This document shows, one piece after another, positions 37,483 through 50,380 of a stretch of 64,000 nt of DNA. The notes under the pieces were generated by a model that was not told the origin of the DNA, searched no databases, and saw nothing but the letters and a program-made list of their open reading frames with translations. The stretch comes from Rhynochetos jubatus (lineage: Eukaryota > Chordata > Aves > Eurypygiformes > Rhynochetidae). The DNA lies in contig CM050672.1 in assembly GCA_027574665.1 (NCBI GenBank), forward strand, positions 10,090,001 through 10,154,000, read 5' to 3'. A program made the position numbers and the translations under genes. How positions within the stretch are numbered: position 1 is the first letter of the stretch; every line of letters begins with the position of its first letter.

Positions 37483-38841
37483 GGTTTGAGGCCTGGCTTG
37501 CTCCACCCCCTGCTCTTGAGATTCTCCCGGATGTGGGCTGCATTTTGGCTGATACTTGGGCTGGAGCTTCTCGTGGTTTGAGGCCTGGCTTGCTCCACCC
37601 CCTGCTCTTGAGATTCTCCCGGAAGTGGGCTGCATTTTGGCTGCATTAAGGGCTGGAGCTTCTCGTGGTTTGAGTCCTGGATTGCTCCACCCCCTGCTCT
37701 TTAGATTCTCCCACATGTGGGCTGCATTTTGGCTGCCTTTTGGGCTGGAGCTTCTCATGGTTTGAGGCCTGGCTTCCTCCAACCCCTGCTCTTGAAATTG
37801 TCCCAGATGTGGGCTGCATTTTGGCTGCCTTTTGGGCTGGAACTTCTCGTGGTTTGAGGCCTGGCTTGCTCCACCCCCTGCTCTTGAGATTCTCCCGGAT
37901 GTGGGCTGCATTTTGGCTGCCTTTTGGGCTGGAGCTTCTCGTGGTTTGAGGCCTGGCTTGCTCCACCCCCTGCTCTTGAGATTCTCCTGGATGTGGGCTG
38001 CAGTTTGGCTGCCTTTTGGGCTGGAGCTTCTCGTGGTTTGAGGCCTGGCTTGCTCCACCCCCTGCTCTTGAGATTCTCCCGGATGTGGGAGGCATTTTGG
38101 CTGCCTTTTGGGCTGGAGCTTCTCGTGGTTTGAGGCCTGGCTTGCTCCACCCCCTGCTCTTGAGATTCTCCCGGATGTGGGCTGCATTTTGGCTGCCTTT
38201 TGGGCTGCAGCTTCTCGTGGTTTGAGGCCTGGCTTGCTCCACCCCCTGCTCTTGATATTCTCCTGGATGTGGGCTGGATTTTGGCTGCCTTTAAGGCTGG
38301 AGCTTCTCATGGTTTGAGGCCTGGCTTGCTCCACCCCCTGCTCTTGAGATTCTCCTGGATGTGGGCTCTATTTTGGCTGCCTTTAGGGCTGGAGCTTCTC
38401 ATGGTTTGAGGCCTGGCTTGCTCCACCCCCAGCTCTTGATATTCTCCCGGATGTGGGCTGCATTTTGGCTGCCTTTTGGGCTGGAGCTTCTCCTGGTTTG
38501 AGGCCTGGCTTGCTCCACCCCCTGCTCTTGAGATTCTCCCGGATGTGGGCTGCATTTTGGCTGATATTTGGGCTGGAGCTTCTCATGGTTTGAGGCCTGG
38601 CTTGCTCCACCCCCTGCTCTTGAGATTCTCCCGGATGTGGGCTGCATTTTGGCTGCATTTTGGGATGGAGCTCCTCGTGGTTTGAGGCCTGGCTTGCTCC
38701 ACCCCCTGCTCTTGAGATTCTCCCGGATGTGGGCTGCATTTTGGCTGCCTTTTGGGCTGGAGCTTCTCATGGTTTGAGGCCTGGCTTGCTCCACCCCCTG
38801 CCCATGATATTCTCCCGGATGTGGGCTGCATTTTGGCTGCC

Positions 38842-41800
38842 TTTTGTGCTGGAGCTTCTCATGGTTTGAGGCTGGGCTTGCTCCAACCCAGCTCTTGATA
38901 TTCTCCCGGATGTGGGCTGCATTTTGGCTGCCTTTTGGGATGGAGCTCCTCGTGGTTTGAGGCCTGGCTTGCTCCACCCCCTGCTCTTGAGATTCTCCCG
39001 GATGTGGGCTGCATTTTGGATGCCTTTTGGGCTGAGGCTTCTCGTGGTTTGAGGCCTGGCTTGCTCCACCCCCTGCTCTTGAGTTTGTCCCGGATGTGGG
39101 CTGCATTTTGGCTGCCTTTTGGGCTGGAGCTTCTCGTGGTTTGAGGCCTGGCTTGCTCCACCCCCAGCTCTTGATATTCTCCCGGATGTGGGCTGCATTT
39201 TGGCTGTCTTTTGGGCTGGAGCTTCTCGTGGTTTGAGGCCTGGCTTGCTCCACCCCCTGCTCTTGAGATTCTCCCGGATGTGGGCTGCATTTTGGATGCA
39301 TTTTGGGCTGGAGCTTCTCGTGGTTTGAGGCCTGGTTTGCTCCACCCCCTGCTCTTGAGATTCTCCCGGATGTGGGCTGCATTTTGGCTGCCTTTTGGGC
39401 TGGAGCTTCTCGTGGTTTGAGGCCTGGCTTGCTCCACCCCCTGCTCTTGAGATTCTCCCGGATGTGGGCTGCATTTTGGCTGACTTTTGGGCTGGAGCTT
39501 CTCGTGGTTTGAGGCCTGCCTTGCTCCACCCCCTGCTCTTGAGATTCTCCCAGATGTGGGCTGCATTTTGGCTGCCTTTTGGGCTGGAGCTTCTCGTGGT
39601 TTGAGGCCTGGCTTGCTCCACCCCCTGCTCTTGAGATTCTCCCGGATGTGGGCTGCATTTTGGCTGCCTTTTGTGCTGGAGTTTCTCATGGTTTGAGGCT
39701 GGGCTTGCTCCAACCCAGCCCTTGATATTCTCCCGGATGTGGGCTGCATTTTGGCTGCCTTTTGGGATGGAGCTCCTCGTGGTTTGAGGCCTGGCTTGCT
39801 CCACCCCCTGCTCTTGAGATTCTCCTGGATGTGGGCTGCATTTTGGATGACTTTTGGGCTGAGGCTTCTCGTGGTTTGAGGCCTGGCTTGCTCCACCCCC
39901 TGCTCTTGAGATTCTCCCGGATGTGGGCTGCATTTTGGCTGCCTTTTGGGCTGGAGCTTCTCGTTTTTTGAGGCCTGGCTTGCTCCACCCCCTGCTCTTG
40001 AGATTCTCCCGGATGTGGGCTGCATTTTGGCTGATATTTGGGCTGGAGCTTCTCGTTTTTTGAGGCCTGGCTTGCTCCATCCACTGCTTCTGAGATTCTC
40101 CCGGATGTGGTCTGCATTTTGGCTGCCTGTTGGGCTGGAGCTTCTCGTGGTTTGAGGCCTGGCTTGCTCCACCCCCTGCTCTTGAGATTCTCCCGGATGT
40201 GGGCTGCATTTTGGCTGCCTTTTGGGCTGGAGCTTCTCATGGTTTGAGGCTAGGCTTGCTCCAAACCAGCTCTTGATATTCTCCTGGATGTGGGCTGCAT
40301 TTTGGCTGCCTTTTGGGATGGAGCTCCTCGTGGTTTGAGGCCTGGCTTGCTCCACCCCCTGCTCTTGAGATTCTCCCGGATGTGGGCTGCATTTTGGCTG
40401 CCTTTTGGGCTGGAGCTTCTCGTGGTTTGAGGCCTGGCTTGCTCCACCCCCTGCTCTTGAGATTCTCCCGGATGTTTGTTGCATTTTGGCTGCATTTTGG
40501 GCTGGAGCTTCTCGTGGTTTGAGGCCTGGCTTGCTCCACCCCCTGCTCTTGAGATTCTCCCGGATGTTTGTTGCATTTTGGCTGCATTTTGGGCTGGAGC
40601 TTCTCGTGGTTTGAGGCCTGGCTTGCTCCACCCCCTGCTCTTGAGATTCTCCCGGATGTGGGCTGCATTTTGGCTGATATTTGGGCTGGAGCTTCTCGTG
40701 GTTTGAGGCCTGGTTTGCTCCACCCCCTGCTCTTGAGATTCTCCCGGATGTGGGCTGGATTTTGGCTGCCTTTTGGGCTGGAGCTTCTCGTGGTTTGAGG
40801 CCTGGCTTGCTCCACCCCCTGCTCTTGAGATTCTCCCGGATGTGGGCTGCATTTTGGCTGCCTTTTGGGCTGGAGCTTCTCGTGGTTTGAGGCCTGCCTT
40901 GCTCCACCCCCTGCTCTTGAGATTCTCCCGGATGTGGGCTGCATTTTGGCTGCCTTTTGGGCTGGAGCTTCTCGTGGTTTGAGGCCTGGCTTGCTCCACC
41001 CCCAGCTCTTGATATTCTCCCGGATGTGGGCTGCATTTTGGCTGCCTTTTGGGCTGGAGCTTCTCGTTTTTTGAGGCCTGGCTTGATCCACCCCCTGCTC
41101 TTGAGATTCTCCCGGATGTGGGCTGCATTTTGGCTGATATTTGGGCTGGAGCTTCTCGTGGTTTGAGGCCTGGTTTGTTCCACCCCCTGCTCTTGAGATT
41201 CTCCCGGATGTGGGCTGCATTTTGGCTGCCTTTTGGGCTGGAGCTTCTCGAGGTTTGAGGCCTGGCTTGCTCCACCCCCTGCTCTTGAGATTCTCCCGGA
41301 TGTGGTCTGCATTTTGGCTGCCTTTTGGGCTGGAGCTTCTCGTGGTTTGAGGCCTGGCTTGCTCCACCCCCTGCTCTTGAGATTCTCCCGGATGTGGGCT
41401 GCATTTTGGCTGCCTTTTGGGCTGGAGCTTCTCATGGTTTGAGGCTAGGCTTGCTCCAACCCAGCTCTTGATATTCTCCTGGATGTGGGCTGCATTTTGG
41501 CTGCCTTTTGGGATGGAGCTCCTCGTGGTTTGAGGCCTGGCTTGCTCCACCCCCTGCTCTTGAGATTCTCCCGGATGTGGGCTGCATTTTGGATGCCTTT
41601 TGGGCTGGAGCTTCTCGTGGTTTGAGGCCTGGCTTGCTCCACCCCCTGCTCTTGAGATTCTCCCGGATGTTTGTTGCATTTTGGCTGCATTTTGGGCTGG
41701 AGCTTCTCGTGGTTTGAGGCCTGGCTTGCTCCACTCCCTGCTCTTGAGATTCTCCCGGATGTGGTTAGGGTTTTGGCTGCCTTTTGGGCTGGAGCTTCTC

Positions 41801-42056
41801 GTGGTTTGAGGCCTGGCTTGCTCCACCCCCTGCTCTTGAGATTCTCCCGGATGTGGGCTGCATTTTGGCTGCCTTTTGGGCTGGAGCTTCTCGTGGTTTG
41901 AGGCCTGACTTGCTCCACCCCCTGCTCTTGAGATTCTCCCGGATGTGGGCTGCATTTTGGCTCCCTTTTGGGCTGGAGCTTCTCAAGGTTTGAGGCTAGG
42001 CTTGCTCCAACCCAGCTCTTGATATTCTCCTGGATGTGGGCTGCATTTTGGCTGCC
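38842..42056. repeat. Five 91-bp units of one lineage, linked to a GAGCTC-bearing unit
   Basis: Units 38842-38932, 39669-39759, 40220-40310, 41415-41505 and 41966-42056 share gaggct(g/a)ggcttg, ccaacccagc (ccaaaccagc at 40260; one base lost relative to ccaccccctgc) and gatattctcc. In the first four the next unit begins gggatggagctcctcg. Spacings are 827, 551, 1195 and 551 bp, that is 9, 6, 13 and 6 units minus one base each, so a small block has been copied with variable numbers of units between. Confidence 0.85.
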
Positions 42057-42718
42057 TTTTGGGCTGGAGCTTCTCGTGGTTTGAGCCCTGGCTTGCTCCA
42101 CCCCATGCTCTTGAGATTCTCCCGGATGTGGGCTGCATTTTGGCTGATTCTTGGGTTGGAGCTTCTCGTGGTTTGAAGCCTGGCTTGCTCCACCCCCTGC
42201 TCTTGAGATTCTCCCGGATGTGGGCTGGATTTTGGCTCCCTTTTGGGCTGGAGCTTCTCACGGTTTGAGGCCTGGCTTGCTCCACCCCCTGCTCTTGAGA
42301 TTCTCCCGGATGTGGGCTGGAGTTTGGCTGCCTTTTGGACTGGAGGTTTTCGAGGTTTGAGGCCTGTCTTGCTCCACCCCCTGCTCTTGATATTCTCCTG
42401 GATGTGGCCTGCATTTTGGCTGCCTTTTGGGCTGGAGCTTCTCGTGGTTTGAGGCCTGGCTTGCTCCACCCCCTGCTCTTGAGATTCTTCCGGATGTTGG
42501 CTGCATTTTGGCTGCCTTTTGGGCTGGAGCTTCTCGTGGTTTGAGGCCTGCCTTGCTCCACCCACTGCTTTTGATATTCTCCCGGATGTGGTCTGCATTT
42601 TGGCTGCATTTTGGGATGGAGCTTCTCGTGGTTTGAGGCCTGGCTTGCTCCACCCCCTGCTCTTGAGATTCTCCCGGATGTGGGCTGCATTTTGGCTGAT
42701 TCTTGGGCTGGAGCTTCC

Positions 42719-45700
42719 CGTGGTTTGAGGCCTGGCTTGCTCCACCCCCTGCTCTTGAGATTCTCCCGGAGGTGGGCTGCATTTTGGCTGCCTTTTTTGC
42801 TGGAGCTTCTCGTGGTTTGAGGCCTGGCTTGCTCCACCCCCTGCTCTTGAGATTCTCCCGGATGTGGGCTGCATTTTGGATGCCTTTTGGGCTGGAGCTT
42901 CTCGTGGTTTGAGGCCTGGCTTGCTCCACCCCCTGCTCTTGAGATTCTCCCGGATGTTTGCTGCATTTTGGCTGCCTTTTGGGCTGGAGCTTCTCGTGGT
43001 TTGAGGCCTGGCTTGCTCCACCCCCTGCTCTTGATATTCTCCCGGATGTGGGCTGCATTTTGGGTGCCTTTTGGGCTGGAGCTTCTCGTGGTTTGAGGCC
43101 TGGCTTGCTCCACCCCCTGCTCTTGAGATTCTCCCGGAGGTGGGCTGCATTTTGGCTGCCTTTTGGGCTGGAGCTTCTCGTGGTTTGAGCCCTGGCTTGC
43201 TCCACCCCCTGCTCTTGATATTCTCCCTGATGTTTGCTGCATTTTGGCTGCCTTTAGGGCTGGAGCTTCTCGTGGTTTGAGGCCTGGCTTGCTCCACTCC
43301 CTGCTCTTGAGATTCTCCCGGATGTGGTTAGGATTTTGGCTGCATTTTGGGCTGGAGCTTCTCGTGGTTTGAGGCCTGGCTTGCTCCACCCCCTGCTCTT
43401 GAGATTCTCCCGGAGGTGGGCTGCATTTTGGCTGCCTTTTGGGCTGGAGCTTCTCGTGGCTTGAGGCCTGGCTTGCTCCACCCCCTGCTCTTGAGATTCT
43501 CCCGGATGTGGGCTGCATTTTGGCTGATTCTTGGGTTGGAGCTTCTCGTGGTTTGAAGCCTGGCTTGCTCCACCCCCTGCTCTTGAGATTCTCCCGGATG
43601 TGGGCTGCATTTTGGCTCCCTTTTGGGCTGGAGCTTCTCGTGGTTTGAGGCCTGGCTTGCTCCACCCCCTGCTCTTGAGATTCTCCCGGATGTGGGCTGC
43701 ATTTTGGCTGCCTTTTGGGCTGGAGCTTCTCGTGGTTTGAGGCCTGGCTTGCTCCACCCCCTGCTCTTGAGATTCTTCCGGATGTGGCCTGCATTTTGGC
43801 TGCCTTTTGGGCTGGAGCTTCTCGTGGTTTGAGGCCTGGCTTGCTCCACCCCCTGCTCTTGAGATTCTCCCGGATGTGGGCTGCATTTTGGCTGCCTTTT
43901 GGGCTGGAGCTTCTCGTGGTTTGAGCCCTGGCTTGCTCCACCCCATGCTCTTGAGATTCTCCCGGATGTGGGCTGCATTTTGGCTGATTCTTGGGTTGGA
44001 GCTTCTCGTGGTTTGAAGCCTGGCTTGCTCCACCCCCTGCTCTTGAGATTCTCCCGGATGTGGGCTGGATTTTGGCTCCCTTTTGGGCTGGAGCTTCTCA
44101 CGGTTTGAGGCCTGGCTTGCTCCACCCCCTGCTCTTGATATTCTCCTGGATGTGGGCTGCATTTTGGCTGCCTTTTGGGCTGGAGCTTCTCGTGGTTTGA
44201 GGCCTGGCTTGCTCCACCCCCTGCTCTTGAGATTCTCCCGGATGTGGCCTGCATTTTGGCTGCCTTTTGGGCTGGAGCTTCTCGTGGTTTGAGGCCTGGA
44301 TTGCTCCACCCCCTGCTCTTGAGATTCTCCTGGATGTGGGCTGCATTTTGGATGCCTTTTGGGCTGGAGCTTCTCGTGGTTTGAGGCCTGGCTTACTCCA
44401 CCCCCTGCTCTTGAGATTCTCCCGGAGGTGGGCTGCATTTTTGCTGCATTTTGGGCTGGAGCTTCTCGTGGTTTGAGGCCTGGCTTGCTCCACCCCCTGC
44501 TCTTGAGATTCTCCCGGAGGTGGGCTGAATATTGGCTGCCTTTTGGGCTGGAGCTTCTCGTGGTTTGAGGCCTGGCTTGCTCCACCCCCTGCTCTTGAGA
44601 TTCTTCCGGATGTTGGCTGCATTTTGGCTGCCTTTTGGGCTGGAGCTTCTCGTGGTTTGAGGCCTGGCTTGCTCCACCCCCTGCTCTTGAGATTCTCCCG
44701 GATGTGGGCTGCATTTTGGCTGCCTTTTGGGCTGGAGCTTCTCATGGTTTGAGGCCTGCCTTGCTCCACCCACTGCTTTTCATATTCTCCCGGATGTGGG
44801 CTGCATTTTGGCTGCATTTTGGGATGGAGCTTCTCGTGGTTTGAGGCCTGGCTTGCTCCACCCCCTGCTCTTGAGATTCTCCCGGAGGTGGGCTGCATTT
44901 TGGCTGCCTTTTTTGCTGGAGCTTCTCGTGGTTTGAGGCCTGGCTTGCTCCACCCCCTGCTCTTGAGATTCTCCCGGATGTGGGCTGCATTTTGGATGCC
45001 TTTTGGGCTGGAGCTTCTCGTGGTTTGAGGCCTGGCTTGCTCCACCCCCTGCTCTTGAGATTCTCCCGGATGTTTGCTGCATTTTGGCTGCCTTTTGGGC
45101 TGGAGCTTCTCGTGGTTTGAGGCCTGGCTTGCTCCACCCCCTGCTCTTGATATTCTCCCGGATGTGGGCTGCATTTTGGGTGCCTTTTGGGCTGGAGCTT
45201 CTCACGGTTTGAGGCCTGGCTTGCTCCACCCCCTGCTCTTGAGATTCTCCCGGAGGTGGGCTGCATTTTGGCTGCCTTTTGGGCTGGAGCTTCTCGTGGT
45301 TTGAGCCCTGGCTTGCTCCACCCCCTGCTCTTGAGATTCTCCCGGATGTGGGCTGGATTTTGGCTCCCTTTTGGGCTGGAGCTTCTCACGGTTTGAGGCC
45401 TGGCTTGCTCCACCCCCTGCTCTTGATATTCTCCTGGATGTGGGCTGCATTTTGGCTGCCTTTTGGGCTGGAGCTTCTCGTGGTTTGAGGCCTGGCTTGC
45501 TCCACCCCCTGCTCTTGAGATTCTCCCGGATGTGGCCTGCATTTTGGCTGCCTTTTGGGCTGGAGCTTCTCGTGGTTTGAGGCCTGGATTGCTCCACCCC
45601 CTGCTCTTGAGATTCTCCTGGATGTGGGCTGCATTTTGGATGCCTTTTGGGCTGGAGCTTCTCGTGGTTTGAGGCCTGGCTTACTCCACCCCCTGCTCTT

Positions 45701-46860
45701 GAGATTCTCCCGGAGGTGGGCTGCATTTTTGCTGCATTTTGGGCTGGAGCTTCTCGTGGTTTGAGGCCTGGCTTGCTCCACCCCCTGCTCTTGAGATTCT
45801 CCCGGAGGTGGGCTGAATATTGGCTGCCTTTTGGGCTGGAGCTTCTCGTGGTTTGAGGCCTGGCTTGCTCCACCCCCTGCTCTTGAGATTCTTCCGGATG
45901 TTGGCTGCATTTTGGCTGCCTTTTGGGCTGGAGCTTCTCGTGGTTTGAGGCCTGGCTTGCTCCACCCCCTGCTCTTGAGATTCTCCCGGATGTGGGCTGC
46001 ATTTTGGCTGCCTTTTGGGCTGGAGCTTCTCATGGTTTGAGGCCTGCCTTGCTCCACCCACTGCTTTTCATATTCTCCCGGATGTGGGCTGCATTTTGGC
46101 TGCATTTTGGGATGGAGCTTCTCGTGGTTTGAGGCCTGGCTTGCTCCACCCCCTGCTCTTGAGATTCTCCCGGAGGTGGGCTGCATTTTGGCTGCCTTTT
46201 TTGCTGGAGCTTCTCGTGGTTTGAGGCCTGGCTTGCTCCACCCCCTGCTCTTGAGATTCTCCCGGATGTGGGCTGCATTTTGGATGCCTTTTGGGCTGGA
46301 GCTTCTCGTGGTTTGAGGCCTGGCTTGCTCCACCCCCTGCTCTTGAGATTCTCCCGGATGTTTGCTGCATTTTGGCTGCCTTTTGGGCTGGAGCTTCTCG
46401 TGGTTTGAGGCCTGGCTTGCTCCACCCCCTGCTCTTGATATTCTCCCGGATGTGGGCTGCATTTTGGGTGCCTTTTGGGCTGGAGCTTCTCGTGGTTTGA
46501 GGCCTGGCTTGCTCCACCCCCTGCTCTTGAGATTCTCCCGGAGGTGGGCTGCATTTTGGCTGCCTTTTGGGCTGGAGCTTCTCGTGGTTTGAGCCCTGGC
46601 TTGCTCCACCCCCTGCTCTTGATATTCTCCCTGATGTTTGCTGCATTTTGGCTGCCTTTAGGGCTGGAGCTTCTCGTGGTTTGAGGCCTGGCTTGCTCCA
46701 CTCCCTGCTCTTGAGATTCTCCCGGATGTGGTTAGGATTTTGGCTGCATTTTGGGCTGGAGCTTCTCGTGGTTTGAGGCCTGGCTTGCTCCACCCCCTGC
46801 TCTTGAGATTCTCCCGGAGGTGGGCTGCATTTTGGCTGCCTTTTGGGCTGGAGCTTCTCG
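42719..46860. repeat. Dispersed duplication, about 738 bp: 42719-43456 and 46123-46860
   Basis: The two segments match at an offset of 37 units (3,404 bp). Shared markers in order are ttttttgctgg, ggatgccttttggg, gatgtttgctgc, gggtgccttttggg, gagccctgg, tccctgatgtttgctgc, cctttagggctgg and gtggttaggattttgg. Past the right edge the match resumes at 38 units (43.46-43.75 kb with 46.95-47.25 kb), so one extra unit sits in the right copy. Confidence 0.8.
44019..46622. repeat. Tandem duplication of a 14-unit block (1,288 bp per copy), near-identical
   Basis: Copy 1 is 44019-45306 and copy 2 is 45307-46594, with homology running to 46622. The only difference noticed is ctcacgg near 45203 against ctcgtgg near 46491. 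Shared variants include ctcacggtttg, gcctggattgc, ggatgccttttggg, gcatttttgctgc, gaatattggctgcc, tcttccggatgttgg and ctgcttttcatattc. The offset is exactly 14 x 92. Confidence 0.9.
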
Positions 46861-48412
46861 TGGTTTGAGGCCTGGCTTGCTCCACCCCCTGCTCTTGAGA
46901 TTCTCCCGGATGTGGGCTGCATTTTGGCTGCCTTTTGGGCTGGAGCTTCTCGTGGCTTGAGGCCTGGCTTGCTCCACCCCCTGCTCTTGAGATTCTCCCG
47001 GATGTGGGCTGCATTTTGGCTGATTCTTGGGTTGGAGCTTCTCGTGGTTTGAAGCCTGGCTTGCTCCACCCCCTGCTCTTGAGATTCTCCCGGATGTGGG
47101 CTGCATTTTGGCTCCCTTTTGGGCTGGAGCTTCTCGTGGTTTGAGGCCTGGCTTGCTCCACCCCCTGCTCTTGATATTCTCCCGGATGTGGGCTGGATTT
47201 TGGCTGCCTTTTGGGCTGGAGCTTCTCGTGGTTTGAGGCCTGGCTTGCTCCACCCCCTGCTCTTGAGATTCTTCCGGATGTGGCCTGCATTTTGGCTGCC
47301 TTTTGGGCTGGAGCTTCTCGTGGTTTGAGGCCTGGCTTGCTCCACCCCCTGCTCTTGAGATTCTCCCGGATGTGGGCTGCATTTTGGCTGCCTTTTGGGC
47401 TGGAGCTTCTCGTGGTTTGAGGCCTGGCTTACTCCACCCCCTGCTCTTGAGATTCTCCCGGAGGTGGGCTGCATTTTGGCTGCCTTTTGGGCTCGAGCTT
47501 CTCGTGGTTTGAGGCCTGGCTTGCTCCACCCCCTGCTCTTGAGATTCTCCCGGATGTGGGCTGCATTTTGGCTGCCTTTTTTGCTGGAGCTTCTCGTGGT
47601 TTGAGGCCTGGCTTGCTCCACCCCCTGCTCTTGAGATTCTCCCGGATGTGGGCTGCATTTTGGGTGCCTTTTGGGCAGGAGCTTCTCGTGGTTTGAGGCC
47701 TGGCTTGCTCCACCCCCTGCTCTTGAGATTCTCCCAGATATTTGCTGCATTTTGGCTGCCTTTTGGGCTGGAGCTTCTCGTGGTTTGAGGCCTGGCTTGC
47801 TCCACCCCCTGCTCTTGAGATTCTCCCGGATGTGGGCTGCATTTTGGCTGCATTTTGGGCTGGAGCTTCTCGTGGTTTGAGGCCTGGCTTACTCCACCCC
47901 CTGCTCTTGAGATTCTCCCGGAGGTGGGCTGCATTTTGGCTGCCTTTTGGGCTGGAGCTTCTCGTGGTTTGAGGCCTGGCTTGCTCCACCCCCTGCTCTT
48001 GAGATTCTCCCAGATATTTGCTGCATTTTGGCTGCCTTTTGGGCTGGAGCTTCTCGTGGTTTGAGGCCTGGCTTGCTCCACCCCCTGCTCTTGAGATTCT
48101 CCCGCATGTGGGCTGCATTTTGGCTGCCTTTTTTGCTGGAGCTTCTCGTGGTTTGAGGCCTGGCTTGCTCCACCCCCTGCTCTTGAGATTCTCCTGGATG
48201 TGGGCTGCATTTTGGATGCCTTTTGGGCTGGAGCTTCTCGTGGTTTGAGGCCTGGCTTGCTCCACCCCCTGCTCTTGATATTCTCCCGGATGTGGGCTGC
48301 ATTTTGGGTGCCTTTTGGGCTGGAGCTTCTCGTGGTTTGAGGCCTGGCTTGCTCCACCCCCTGCTCTTGAGATTCTCCCGGAGGTGGGCTGCATTTTGGC
48401 TGCCTTTTGGGA

Positions 48413-50380
48413 TGGAGCTTCTCGTGGTTTGAGCCCTGGCTTGCTCCACCCCCTGCTCTTGATATTCTCCCTGATGTTTGCTGCATTTTGGCTGCCTTTT
48501 GGGCTGGAGCTTCTCGTGGTTTGAGGCCTGGCTTGCTCCACCCCCTGCTCTTGAGATTCTCCCGGATGTGGTTAGGATTTTGGCTGCATTTTGGGCTGGA
48601 GCTTCTCGTGGTTTGAGGCCTGGCTTGCTCCACCCCCTGCTCTTGAGATTCTCCCGGAGGTGGGCTGCATTTTGGCTGCCTTTTGGGCTGGAGCTTCTCG
48701 TGGCTTGAGGCCTGCCTTGCTCCACCCCCTGCTCTTGAGATTCTCCCGGATGTGGGCTGCATTTTGGCTGCGTTTTGGGCTGGAGCTTCTCGTGGTTTGA
48801 GGCCTGGCTTGCTCCACCCCCTGCTCTTGAGATTCTCCCGGAGGTGGGCTGAATATTGGCTGCCTTTTGGTCTGGAGCTTCTCGTGGTTTGAGGCCTGGC
48901 TTGCTCCACCCCCTGCTCTTGAGATTCTCCTGGATGTGGGCTGCATTTTGGCTGCCTTTTGGGCTGGAGCTTCTCGTGGTTTGAGGCCTGGCTTGCTCCA
49001 CCCCCTGCTCTTGAGATTCTCCCGGATGTGGGCTGCATTTTGGCTGCCTTTTTTGCTGGAGCTTCTCGTGGTTTGAGGCCTGGCTTGCTCCACCCCCTGC
49101 TCTTGAGATTCTCCCAGATATTTGCTGCATTTTGGCTGCCTTTTGGGCTGGAGCTTCTCGTGGTTTGAGGCCTGGCTTGCTCCACCCCCTGCTCTTGAGA
49201 TTCTCCCGGAGGTGGGCTGCATTTTGGCTGCCTTTTTTGCTGGAGCTTCTCGTGGTTTGAGGCCTGGCTTGCTCCACCCCCTGCTCTTGAGATTCTCCTG
49301 GATGTGGGCTGCATTTTGGATGCCTTTTGGGCTGGAGCTTCTCGTGGTTTGAGGCCTGGCTTGCTCCACCCCCTGCTCTTGATATTCTCCCGGATGTGGG
49401 CTGCATTTTGGCTGCCTTTTGGGCTGGAGCTTCTCGTGGTTTGAGCCCTGGCTTGCTCCACCCCCTGCTCTTGATATTCTCCCTGATGTTTGCTGCATTT
49501 TGGCTGCCTTTTGGGCTGGAGCTTCTCGTGGTTTGAGGCCTGGCTTGCTCCACCCCCTGCTCTTGAGATTCTCCCGGATGTGGTTAGGATTTTGGCTGCA
49601 TTTTGGGCTGGAGCTTCTCGTGGTTTGAGGCCTGGCTTGCTCCACCCCCTGCTCTTGAGATTCTCCCGGAGGTGGGCTGCATTTTGGCTGCCTTTTGGGC
49701 TGGAGCTTCTCGTGGCTTGAGGCCTGCCTTGCTCCACCCCCTGCTCTTGAGATTCTCCCGGATGTGGGCTGCATTTTGGCTGATTCTTGGGTTGGAGCTT
49801 CTCGTGGTTTGAAGCCTGGCTTGCTCCACCCCCTGCTCTTGAGATTCTCCCGGATGTGGGCTGGATTTTGGCTCCCTTTTGGGCTGGAGCTTCTCGTGGT
49901 TTGAGGCCTGGCTTGCTCCACCCCCTGCTCTTGATATTCTCCCGGATGTGGGCTGGATTTTGGCTGCCTTTTGGGCTGGAGCTTCTCGTGGTTTGAGGCC
50001 TGGCTTGCTCCACCCCCTGCTCTTGAGATTCTCCCGGATGTGGGCTGCATTTTGGCTGCGTTTTGGGCTGGAGCTTCTCGTGGTTTGAGGCCTGGCTTGC
50101 TCCACCCCCTGCTCTTGAGATTCTCCCGGAGGTGGGCTGAATATTGGCTGCCTTTTGGTCTGGAGCTTCTCGTGGTTTGAGGCCTGGCTTGCTCCACCCC
50201 CTGCTCTTGAGATTCTCCTGGATGTGGGCTGCATTTTGGCTGCCTTTTGGGCTGGAGCTTCTCGTGGTTTGAGGCCTGGCTTGCTCCACCCCCTGCTCTT
50301 GAGATTCTCCCGGATGTGGGCTGCATTTTGGCTGCCTTTTTTGCTGGAGCTTCTCGTGGTTTGAGGCCTGGCTTGCTCCA
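48413..50380. repeat. Duplication of an 11-unit-offset block plus a shifted continuation
   Basis: 48413-48770 matches 49425-49782 at 11 units (gagccctgg, ccctgatgtttgctgc, gtggttagg, cgtggcttgagg, gcctgccttgc). The continuation of the left copy, about 48716-49090, instead matches 50004-50378 at 14 units (ctgcgttttggg, gaatattggctgcc, ttggtctgg). The right copy therefore has three additional units (about 49783-50060: gattcttgggttgg, ctcccttttggg, gatattctcccgg), which resemble units near 47.03-47.3 kb. Confidence 0.75.

Larger units (their letters stand above)
34000..42056. repeat. Zone 4 of the array: gatatttggg, ggatggagctcc and gattcttgggttgg unit types
   Basis: Units with gctgatatttggg, gatgattcttgggttgg, cgtagtttgagg, ccacccccagctcttg and ggatggagctcctcg (creating a SacI GAGCTC site) are concentrated here. 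The left half is a 22-unit duplication. The right half carries five copies of a 91-bp unit. Two neighbouring units near 40403 and 40495 share gatgtttgttgc, consistent with a single-unit duplication. Confidence 0.55.
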
